Assembly: GCA_049340005.1 (NCBI GenBank)
Contig: JBMPIY010000017.1
From: CAXBDP01 sp963974465
GTDB lineage: Bacteria; Bacteroidota; Bacteroidia; Cytophagales; Cyclobacteriaceae
Length of the DNA stretch: 64,000 nt
Strand: one strand, 5' to 3'
Part shown: piece after piece, positions 18,482-26,149 of the stretch
Layout of the letters: every line of letters begins with the position of its first letter
Numbering within the stretch: the first letter of the stretch is position 1
Notes under the pieces: model-generated
What the model was told of the DNA's origin: nothing
What the model saw: only the letters and a program-made list of their open reading frames with translations
The model's database searches: none
Made by a program: the position numbers and the translations under genes

Positions 18482-18961
18482 ATGGTTAGGCATTTATTAA
18501 TGAACATATTGCTTACGATTGTTTGGGTTGCTCTGAATGGGGAATTTACGGCAGGCAATTTTCTATTTGGCTTCATTCTTAGCTTAGTGATTATGTGGGT
18601 AATAAGCCGTAGTGCTGGTTCTGATAGAAGCTACTTTACTAAGCTACCTAAATTCGTTTCCTTCTTATTCTTTTTTTTATACGAGCTTATCAAAGCTAAT
18701 ATTCAAGTAGCCTACGAGGTAGTCACTCCCAAGCTGCAAATGACTCCTGGTATTGTAAAATTTCCACTGAGTGCCGAAACAGATATGGAAATTACGCTTC
18801 TTGCCAATTTAATTTCCCTCACGCCGGGTACGCTAAGTTTGGATGTGACGGACGATAGAAAATACCTCTACGTGCACTCCATGTACATTGAAAACAAGGA
18901 AACTTTCATTGCTGATATAAAAAATGGATTTGAAAGAAAGCTATTGGAGGTGATGCGATGA
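18482..18961 (+). CDS. mrpE: Mrp antiporter subunit E
   Basis: A 159-residue protein with two to three N-terminal helices and the conserved soluble C-terminal segment LLANLISLTPGTLSLDV, a clear MrpE signature. Its stop overlaps the mrpF start by four bases (ATGA), which is typical of this operon. Confidence 0.93.
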   Translation: MVRHLLMNILLTIVWVALNGEFTAGNFLFGFILSLVIMWVISRSAGSDRSYFTKLPKFVSFLFFFLYELIKANIQVAYEVVTPKLQMTPGIVKFPLSAETDMEITLLANLISLTPGTLSLDVTDDRKYLYVHSMYIENKETFIADIKNGFERKLLEVMR

Positions 18962-19233
18962 GTTTATACGATTTTCTATATTACATTATTCTGCCCATTT
19001 TAAGCGTATCAGCACTGTTGGTTTTTATCCGATTTATAAAAGGGCCTCATGTGGCCGATCGAGTGCTTTCCTTAGATTTGCTCATTACCATTGGTTTGGG
19101 CATTATCACTGTTGTGAGTGTAATCACCAATCAATCTACCTTTCTAGATATAGCACTCATTTTTGCGCTGATAGCTTTTCTTAGCACGGTTGCTTTTTCA
19201 TATTATTTGGAACAAAAAAGCAAGAAAAAATGA
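18958..19233 (+). CDS. mrpF: Mrp antiporter subunit F
   Basis: A 91-residue protein with three helices and the motif RFIKGPHVADRVLSLDLL near residues 25-42, diagnostic of MrpF. It overlaps both neighbours by four bases. Confidence 0.93.
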   Translation: MSLYDFLYYIILPILSVSALLVFIRFIKGPHVADRVLSLDLLITIGLGIITVVSVITNQSTFLDIALIFALIAFLSTVAFSYYLEQKSKKK

Positions 19234-19571
19234 CAGATGTATTAATAATGATATTGAGTGGATTAGGAGCTATTTTTATCCTTTTGGCATCGATAGGGAT
19301 GCTAAGGATGCCCGATTTTTATTTGCGGGTGTCAGTTACCACAAAAGCTGTTACACTCGGCTCGGGCCTGATTTTAATTGCTGCTACTATATATTTTCAA
19401 GAAATAGGAGTAACTTCTAGAGTCCTAGCCATTATATTATTTCTCTTGCTCACAGCGCCAGTGGCAGCCCATTTGATAGGCCGTGCTGCCTATATCAGTG
19501 GCGTAAAGCTCTGGGACAAATCTGTAATGGACGAGATGAAGGATGAAGAGCGGGGGGAGGAACAGCCCTAA
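19230..19571 (+). CDS. mrpG: Mrp antiporter subunit G
   Basis: A 113-residue protein with three helices and the MrpG signature GMLRMPDFYLRVSVTTKAVTL (residues ~23-43), then LTAPVAAHLIGRAAY. It is the last gene of mrpABCDEFG; the acidic tail (DEMKDEERGEEQP) is not conserved. No strong terminator is visible directly after it, where a pseudogene remnant begins. Confidence 0.93.
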   Translation: MTDVLIMILSGLGAIFILLASIGMLRMPDFYLRVSVTTKAVTLGSGLILIAATIYFQEIGVTSRVLAIILFLLLTAPVAAHLIGRAAYISGVKLWDKSVMDEMKDEERGEEQP

Positions 19572-19594
19572 AGAAAAAATTGCCAATTATTGAA

Positions 19595-19745
19595 TTATCC
19601 TTTTGTCAATTTCTCAATCAACTTACTCTCTTGTGGGAATTTCTCTAACAGCTCAGCTCTTTTCGCCAATTCAAAATCTCTAAAATCGAAGTCTGAATTC
19701 ACTTTTCAAGGTAGTGGTGCGCAGATAATTAGTGCTCAACTCCTT
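19595..19745 (-). pseudogene. Remnant of a second cupin_5 (DUF985) gene
   Basis: Read on the minus strand, 19595-19702 encodes DFDFRDFELAKRAELLEKFP followed by QESKLIEKLTKG and a stop. This matches the C-terminus of the intact cupin gene at 23102-23602 (FDFRDFELAKRKEIISNFPQ...LIERLTK). Further upstream only LIIC is recognisable before in-frame stops, so the copy is truncated and decayed. It lies on the same strand as the intact copy, with an IS element and one orphan gene between them. Confidence 0.8.
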
Positions 19746-19853
19746 CCAAAAACTTAAAAATAGCTCTAAAATACTGCATTAAGCTTTATCTCAGCTTAAT
19801 ACACTATGGTGAATAGTGAAAATACACGTATCATGAATTTTGATTCCTAATAA

Positions 19854-20883
19854 CCTGAGTTCGATTTTAAAAAAAGGTCAACTGGTTTGATTCCACCGCT
19901 TGGTATTTGATGGCAGGCTTTTTATCAAAGAAAGAGTAAGCGATGAGTCCTGCAATTAGGTTTGTTATAAAATTGTCAAAGGATCGGTGTCTGGAATGTT
20001 CTATCTGACAGATGTTTTTGAGTTCGTCGTTGATGGTCTCGATAACGGATCGTTTACGTAGGAGTATTTTGTCCTTAAGTTCCATAAGTACATTCTTCAT
20101 GTTGTTTCTGATACTCGTGATCAGGTGGAGTCCGTCTAGAAAAAGTACCTCAGCGAGTGTCTGTGAAATATACCCTTTATCGGCAAAGAGCTTGCCTCTG
20201 AGGGATTTGACAAACGACTGGTTTTTAAGAGGTTCCCTGTCATCTACATTACCAGGTGTGATCATCACACTTAACAGCTCACCTTTGTCATTAACTACCA
20301 GGTGAAGCTTGAACCCGTGAAAATAGCCGATGGTAGACTTCCCTGTGGCAGCGATTCCTTTGAAGACTTTGTTGCGTTTGATGCGTTTGTTTTTGCAGAC
20401 CATGATTGGTGTGGAGTCAATGAAGGCTATACCGGTTGCTTCACCAAAACACTGTGTTTTAAGAAACAATACCATTGGGATAGCGGCTTGCTGCATGAGT
20501 TCCACGAAACGGTTGTAGGAAACAAGGTTTGGAAAAAGTCCCCCTAAATGCATGCTTACATAATGTAGATAGAAGTGCTTCATGTTTCGAAAACTACCAT
20601 AATGGAACAGCACCATCAGGGTGATCACCTCACTGGAGCTCATTCTAGGCTTTCTCTTGGGCTTATTTCCGACGATATACCCCCTAATTGTTTTGTCAAA
20701 TTCAAGACAGAATTCATCGATTAAATAGAAAATATCAGTAATTTTATCAGCAGATAGAGTCATGAATAAGTAGTTAAATATTTGATCGTCAGATAATTAA
20801 ATATAACTATAATTCTTGGCTTTATCTACTTCTTTTACCGAATATCATATGCTTTTTTCCCCTTATTATTAATCGAACTCAGG
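19854..20883 (-). mobile_element. IS982-family insertion sequence (~1030 bp)
   Basis: The ends carry inverted repeats: left AACCTGAGTTCGATT (19852-19866), right AATCGAACTCAGGTT (20871-20885), the innermost 13 bp of which I take as the element's terminus. TAATAA stands just outside both ends (19848-19853 and 20885-20890), consistent with a 6-7 bp target duplication (CTAATAA/TTAATAA if 7). The length and single transposase gene fit IS982. It contains no GCGGGAGG octamer. The element looks complete and could be active. Confidence 0.88.
19867..20763 (-). CDS. IS982-family transposase
   Basis: A 298-residue DDE transposase of normal IS982 length with all three catalytic acids in family context: D116 (FIDSTPIMVC), D195 (LFADKGYIS) and E242 (KRSVIETINDELK). 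The reading frame is intact and fills the space between the terminal repeats. It moves the element by cut-and-paste-like DNA breakage and joining at the inverted repeats. Confidence 0.93.
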   Translation of the reverse strand: MTLSADKITDIFYLIDEFCLEFDKTIRGYIVGNKPKRKPRMSSSEVITLMVLFHYGSFRNMKHFYLHYVSMHLGGLFPNLVSYNRFVELMQQAAIPMVLFLKTQCFGEATGIAFIDSTPIMVCKNKRIKRNKVFKGIAATGKSTIGYFHGFKLHLVVNDKGELLSVMITPGNVDDREPLKNQSFVKSLRGKLFADKGYISQTLAEVLFLDGLHLITSIRNNMKNVLMELKDKILLRKRSVIETINDELKNICQIEHSRHRSFDNFITNLIAGLIAYSFFDKKPAIKYQAVESNQLTFF

Positions 20884-21004
20884 TTAATAATTATTGAAAT
20901 GAAATATTCAAGCTTTATTTCAGAAAGTTACTTTTGATTAATAATTTATATAGTAGTATATTATAGCAATTATCAAAGGTTTAAGTGAAAGGTCTACCTT
21001 ATTT

Positions 21005-23035
21005 ATGAGCTATTTTAAAATATTCAGTCGAACTGTTAGTCTAATTTTACTCGTCCAATTGAGTTTAGTAGTTACAGCTCAAAATCGCCTTCTGTTGGAT
21101 AGACAATTTGTTTACCCCAGCGAGCAGCTTGGATATACATATATCAACGAGCATCAAGATAATACCAACTTGGTCTACCTAGCTATTGTCGATTTGCAAA
21201 GTCAGGAAATAGTAGATTTTGTATTCCATGGTGTTGTGGATAAAATAGTAGAAGGAGAAATTAATCTTGCCAAAAACTTAGTACCTGGGTATTATGCCAT
21301 GATTGCAGCCAAATATGGCGATCAGGAAATTCACTACGAGCAATTTTGGATACGCGATAAGAATTGGCAAGCATTAGGTGGGCGTGAAATAGTGGTAAGA
21401 GAAGATGGCGATTACCTTCGCTTAAGAGGTAGAGTGACGAATGTCAATACTCAATTGAGTGTTTATTTAACCACAAATCCAACACTAATCGAAAATCCTA
21501 TAGAGCGAAATGGAAATGGTGAATTTGAATTTTTAATCCTGAAAGATTCCGGGATAAATGGAGATACTAATTTGCCAGTATGGGCAATGTTGGAATTGGT
21601 CGATGAGACGGAACAAATGGCCATCCATCGTTTTCCGATCCATTGGCCAAATGAAAGTGAAAAAACGAATGGAGAAAATATTGACAAGTCTTGGTTAAGC
21701 TTAGCAGATGATCAGGTTTTAATTCATGCACCTGAAGTTGGAGAATTTAGCATTGAATCGATGGATGAAATAATTATACTTGAAGATCCCATATTTCCAG
21801 AAGACACGCTAAGCTATTACAGATCGGACTTGCCTACCGGAAAATTAAAGCTGCACTATAAGTCCATAAATGCAGATGAATTTCTGATAGAGGAACTATG
21901 GAATTATCCTCAAATGGCAGAGGTAAAAAGTTCTCAAAAGATGGTCGTTCAAAGTGGAGAAGAATTAGCCTTAGAATTGCCTGAACTTATAAATCCATGG
22001 GTTTTGGAGGGAAATCATTTTCTATCCATGAAGCTGGACAGCGAAGCCAGGTTACTGGAGGAGAGATATACTGGAAAACTAGACCTTCGTGATACCTTAG
22101 ATCGGAGTATTGATGTAATAAGCATGCGCTCCAATGACCCTACCAACCCAAGAGCAAATCGTGATGTAATGTTTACCAATGGAACATACTTGCTAGAATT
22201 TACCACAGATGAAAATGGAGAATTTAGCATCGGCCAATCTGAAGTGAATATTTTCGGATTTGAAGAAGGTAGACTACGGTATAGAGTTGAAGAGAGGGAT
22301 GTTCGATTGGAGCCAACATACCCTGCCATTGAGAAAATAAAAGCTCAGATGAATATAATTCTTGGTACCATGCAGCCAAAAATTATAGAGCAGGACGTAT
22401 TACTTTCCAATCGAGCTATTGAAATGGAAGAAGCTTACGGAACAGATGAAAGGATCACAGATTTGGATGCGGTAGTTATACGAGGGCAAACTATTCAGGA
22501 TAAGATTGAAGAAGTACTCAACGACCCTTTTGCTGTCGATTGGTTAAATGAGGATTGGGTATGCCAGCATGGCGTTTTAAATGGTGCTGACGGGTTTTCT
22601 GCATGTATTCCTATAATAGGAAACCACCCTGAATCGGAAGAGAGGGTTCCTCTACACTTAATTTATGATTATACTAGGTTACGACGACAAAGTGCCATAA
22701 GTGTTTACTCTCGGGTAAGGAGACTTGTTAATTATAGAGAAAATGAAAAAGTTTTACTCCATCTTTCAAAAGCTTGGAGACCCTATTCATGGGATCCAGA
22801 TGATTACAAAGATCAGATTGGCAGCGTAAAACTCCCTAAACAAAATAAACTCTTAGTGGCTGAGGGTGGATTAAATATTAGTAATGGACAGAAAGTATGG
22901 ATTCCATATTCAGAAAACCTTTTACTTAAACTCAAGGCACCCAGTTTACCGGGAACCTATACCTTGGAAGTTAGCTATTGGGATTTAAATCATGAAATCA
23001 GCAGTTCTATGAGCTATGAAGTGTTGGTTCGGTAA
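21005..23035 (+). CDS. Secreted protein of unknown function with beta-rich (MG2-like) N-terminus
   Basis: A 676-residue exported protein with a signal peptide ending near VTAQNRL. Residues ~30-120 (FVYPSEQLGYTYINEHQDNT through GYYAMIAAKYG and FWIRD) recall the MG2-type domain in which Bacteroidota surface proteins describe a bearer of rigging-like beta folds. Near residue 495, ITDLDAVVIRGQTIQDKI recalls the start of a TonB-plug-like segment, but no barrel follows. I do not recognise a full family. It stands alone between the IS element and the cupin gene. Possible roles are a surface or periplasmic adaptor; none is supported firmly. Confidence 0.65.
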   Translation: MSYFKIFSRTVSLILLVQLSLVVTAQNRLLLDRQFVYPSEQLGYTYINEHQDNTNLVYLAIVDLQSQEIVDFVFHGVVDKIVEGEINLAKNLVPGYYAMIAAKYGDQEIHYEQFWIRDKNWQALGGREIVVREDGDYLRLRGRVTNVNTQLSVYLTTNPTLIENPIERNGNGEFEFLILKDSGINGDTNLPVWAMLELVDETEQMAIHRFPIHWPNESEKTNGENIDKSWLSLADDQVLIHAPEVGEFSIESMDEIIILEDPIFPEDTLSYYRSDLPTGKLKLHYKSINADEFLIEELWNYPQMAEVKSSQKMVVQSGEELALELPELINPWVLEGNHFLSMKLDSEARLLEERYTGKLDLRDTLDRSIDVISMRSNDPTNPRANRDVMFTNGTYLLEFTTDENGEFSIGQSEVNIFGFEEGRLRYRVEERDVRLEPTYPAIEKIKAQMNIILGTMQPKIIEQDVLLSNRAIEMEEAYGTDERITDLDAVVIRGQTIQDKIEEVLNDPFAVDWLNEDWVCQHGVLNGADGFSACIPIIGNHPESEERVPLHLIYDYTRLRRQSAISVYSRVRRLVNYRENEKVLLHLSKAWRPYSWDPDDYKDQIGSVKLPKQNKLLVAEGGLNISNGQKVWIPYSENLLLKLKAPSLPGTYTLEVSYWDLNHEISSSMSYEVLVR

Positions 23036-23101
23036 GCAATTAACACTGAGATAAAGTTTTGAGGGTTGGTTTAAATCCTTATTTCTAATTTAAATCTCTT
23101 C

Positions 23102-23602
23102 CTATTTCGTTAACCTCTCAATCAGCTCATCATCTTGTGGGAAGTTTGAGATAATCTCTTTTCGTTTCGCTAATTCAAAATCCCTAAAATCGAAGCCCGG
23201 ACTCACAGTGCAGGATATAAGCGTGTAGCTATTTGGAGCCAAAACTTCAGCAGCAAACCATGTGTCTTTCGGAATGATCACTTGTAAGGATTGCTTTTTC
23301 TCAAGCTCCATTCCCAAGTCTTGTTGCCAAGATTCTTCTCCTTCTTTGAGTCCATATACTCTCAAAGGATCGCCGGCATGAAAAAACCAAAGCTCATCAG
23401 ATAAGAGCCTGTGAAAATTGGAAGGTGCTTTTGAGGTAATCAAAAAATAAATAGCTGTACCAAATGACCTCCCGCCTTCATAGCGTTGAGGTAGCGCATC
23501 CGCTTCAATAGCTTCATTCGATCGATACGTTTCTTTATAATATCCACCTTCCGGATGTGGCTGCAAACCCAAATGTTCAATCCAGTATTCAGCAGTTTTC
23601 AT
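23102..23602 (-). CDS. Cupin_5 (DUF985) family protein
   Basis: A 166-residue single-domain cupin. The N-terminus LGLQPHPEGGYYKETYRS and the barrel segments GTAIYFLITSKAPSNFHRL, DELWFFHAGDPL and GFDFRDFELA are characteristic of DUF985. The metal-site residues (H in NFHRL, E in DELW, H in FHAG) are present. The substrate is unknown; relatives bind sugars or small carbonyl compounds. It is the last gene of the porU-porV-M16 unit, starting 4 bp after the M16 stop. A decayed second copy lies 3.4 kb away at 19595. Confidence 0.88.
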   Translation of the reverse strand: MKTAEYWIEHLGLQPHPEGGYYKETYRSNEAIEADALPQRYEGGRSFGTAIYFLITSKAPSNFHRLLSDELWFFHAGDPLRVYGLKEGEESWQQDLGMELEKKQSLQVIIPKDTWFAAEVLAPNSYTLISCTVSPGFDFRDFELAKRKEIISNFPQDDELIERLTK

Positions 23603-23606
23603 AGTC

Positions 23607-24878
23607 CTAATTTTTTCCTCCCGCTATCACGGTCTGCATTTTTTCTATATTGAAATACTGATTTGCCATCAGCACTATTTCTTCGGCAGTGGTTTGATTC
23701 AAGGCATGTAAGTAATCATTGTAATAGCCATAATCCAAGCCATGCAAATGAGCTTCTTTAAATTTATCAGATAAGGCAAAAGCATTGTTGAAGGACATCA
23801 CAAATGAGCCTGACATATAATTCTTCACTTTTTGCAGCTCATCATCTGACACTCTTTCGGTTTGAAGGATATTAATTTCACGGATTATCTCATCCTCTAC
23901 CAATTGCGTATTTTCTCTCTTCACATCCGATCCAATCATCAAATAATCGCCATTGATCATATTGATCAAAGCAGAGAAAATACCATAAGTCAAGCCTTTT
24001 TCTTCGCGAATATTTTTCATCAATCTCGAACCGAAATAGCCGCCCAAGATTTCATTAGCCAAAGCAAGTTTTGGATAATCGGGATGGCTTTTTGAAATGC
24101 TATGCTGCCCCATACGGATAGTCGATTGCAAGCTTTCTGGCTTTTCGATAAGCATATTTTGTTTTGGAAGTCCCGGCTCCACAGCATCGATCAATGCATT
24201 GTCTCTCAACTGCAAATTGCCGATGGAGTTGTTAATGAGATCTAAGGTTTCCATTGAGGGATTTCCGCATACAAGCACATCATGTAGCCTATTGAGAAAT
24301 GCTTGGTGAAATGCTTTTAAGTGTTCCGTATCAATCGCATCTATGTTTTCAGGATTCACCATTCGACCATAGGGATGATTGTCACCAAAAAGTGCATTTC
24401 TGAAATGGATGCCAGCTAGAAAAGAGGTTTTCTCCATATTCACACGCAGATTTTGCTTGCGAATGAATTTCATTTTTTCAAGTTCTTCAGCAGGGAAAAT
24501 GGGGTTTTGCCAAACGTCGATTAGCAGTTGAAGGAGCTTGCCAGCAAATTTGTCCAAGCAATAAAGCGCCACAAATGAGTAATCCTTGCCCGGATTAATT
24601 TCCAATTCGGCTCCATAATAATCCAGCATCGAAGCGATTGATTTCGCATCCTGATTTGTGGTGCCTTCGGAAAGCATTTTCAAGGTAAACCAAGCGGCTT
24701 CGGCTTGTTGCTCATTCCAAGAACCCGCTTTGAAAATCAATTCTATTTTGACGACGGCAGGAGTGCCAGAAGTAATTAAATGAAGTGGAATTCCATTCGC
24801 TAAACTTTGATGGATAGCGGGAGGAATAGAAATACTATCCACCTTAGTAAAAGGTGGAGCGATAGTACGATCAAGCAT
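23607..24878 (-). CDS. M16 (insulinase-like) protein lacking the zinc-binding motif
   Basis: A 423-residue protein of the M16B fold with the C-terminal R/Y signature (FGSRLMKNIREEKGLTYGI) intact near 290-310. The catalytic HxxEH, expected near residues 63-67, is replaced: the family's GLAHLLEHM reads EAAWFTLKM, so both His and the Glu are lost. Such proteins usually act as the non-catalytic half of an M16 dimer, but no catalytic partner is adjacent here. The gene is 2 bp downstream of porV and 4 bp upstream of the cupin, so it belongs to the type IX secretion operon. No signal peptide is visible. Confidence 0.85.
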   Translation of the reverse strand: MLDRTIAPPFTKVDSISIPPAIHQSLANGIPLHLITSGTPAVVKIELIFKAGSWNEQQAEAAWFTLKMLSEGTTNQDAKSIASMLDYYGAELEINPGKDYSFVALYCLDKFAGKLLQLLIDVWQNPIFPAEELEKMKFIRKQNLRVNMEKTSFLAGIHFRNALFGDNHPYGRMVNPENIDAIDTEHLKAFHQAFLNRLHDVLVCGNPSMETLDLINNSIGNLQLRDNALIDAVEPGLPKQNMLIEKPESLQSTIRMGQHSISKSHPDYPKLALANEILGGYFGSRLMKNIREEKGLTYGIFSALINMINGDYLMIGSDVKRENTQLVEDEIIREINILQTERVSDDELQKVKNYMSGSFVMSFNNAFALSDKFKEAHLHGLDYGYYNDYLHALNQTTAEEIVLMANQYFNIEKMQTVIAGGKN

Positions 24879-24880
24879 GA

Positions 24881-26122
24881 TTAATTATTTGGTAAAGCTG
24901 TAGCTACCGGCTTCATAAAGTCGAAGTGGAGCGTAAAGCGTAAAGTCTCCGCAAGCGGATGGTTTTGAATAATAGGCACCAAATAGGCGAAATCAACTCC
25001 AAAGGAATTGTATTTCAGACCTGTGCCTAAGGTTACATATCTTCTGTTTCCTTTGTCTTTATTTTCGTGGTAATAGCCAGTTCTCAAGGCGAATAACTCA
25101 CGGTACCAATACTCTGCACCAACAGAAATAATAACCTCTTGAAGTTCTTCACTGAAACCATCAGGAGCATCGCTAAAGGAACCAAACATACCACTTAATA
25201 GCGGTCTATAAGGATCGCGACCACGTGCTATAATCGGATCGCCATTTGCGTCGCGTTCTAAGTTACCGTCTTCATCAAACTGATAAACTGGAGGAGTAGG
25301 TACTAAAAGCTTATTGAAATCAAGCGCAAAAGTGATGGTGTTAGAAGCATCGAGTGCTTTCGTGAAGGCTGTTCCTAATCTTAAATTGGTTGGAATAAAA
25401 TCTTTGTCTTCAGCACTGTTATAAGTGATCTTTGATCCGATATTGGAAATCACAGCTGCTAAGGCAAATTCAGACCCATCACCCATTTGGAAAAGATCAT
25501 TTCTCCAATATACACCCACATCCGCAGCAACACTAACACCAGGGCGGCCTTCATTATTGATTGACGATGTGATGTTTCCAGATAAATTGGAATGAATAAA
25601 TCTACCTGTAACACCAAGTGATAATCCTTCGCTCAGCTTTCTAGAATAGGATGCGTCAATAGCAATTTCTCTAGGATTAAAAATCCCTAAGCTTATAGGT
25701 TGGTTGTTCGGGCCAACATCGGTAAGTTCAATATCACCCAAATCGAAATAGCGAATAGAAGCTGAAACCGTTTGGTTTTGATCTAGCTTTTTGAAACCAG
25801 ACAAGTAGCTAATAGACATGTCATTAATAAGATTGCCCAACCATGGTGTGTAGGAAAGCGAAAAGCCCATGTCAGGCTCAATAAAGGCCATTTTTGCTGG
25901 ATTCCAATGTACTGAATTTGCATCGGCACTGATGGCAGCACCTACATCGCCCATACCGCCACTACGTGCGTCTGGTGTGAAATTCAAAAATGGAACACCT
26001 GTAGTAATAACTCTACGACTGGTATCTTGGCCAAGTATTACGCCTGAGTTTTGAGCTGCTAAGTCAGCAACTGCAAATAATAACACGACTATGATTAAGC
26101 TGCCTTTAGCTAAAATTCTCAT
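24881..26122 (-). CDS. porV: Type IX secretion outer-membrane protein PorV
   Basis: A 413-residue outer-membrane beta-barrel with a signal peptide (cleavage after ADLAAQ). Hallmarks of PorV/LptO are the N-terminal VPFLNFTPDARSGGMGDVGA and SVHWNPAKMAFIE, then alternating beta strands to the terminal FTLHFDFMKP. PorV shuttles cargo from the SprA channel to the PorU sortase and recognises the C-terminal signal of cargo proteins. It is directly downstream of porU (27 bp), as expected for the sortase complex. Confidence 0.95.
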   Translation of the reverse strand: MRILAKGSLIIVVLLFAVADLAAQNSGVILGQDTSRRVITTGVPFLNFTPDARSGGMGDVGAAISADANSVHWNPAKMAFIEPDMGFSLSYTPWLGNLINDMSISYLSGFKKLDQNQTVSASIRYFDLGDIELTDVGPNNQPISLGIFNPREIAIDASYSRKLSEGLSLGVTGRFIHSNLSGNITSSINNEGRPGVSVAADVGVYWRNDLFQMGDGSEFALAAVISNIGSKITYNSAEDKDFIPTNLRLGTAFTKALDASNTITFALDFNKLLVPTPPVYQFDEDGNLERDANGDPIIARGRDPYRPLLSGMFGSFSDAPDGFSEELQEVIISVGAEYWYRELFALRTGYYHENKDKGNRRYVTLGTGLKYNSFGVDFAYLVPIIQNHPLAETLRFTLHFDFMKPVATALPNN

Positions 26123-26149
26123 ATTTTATCAATTTCAAGTCAAATATAG

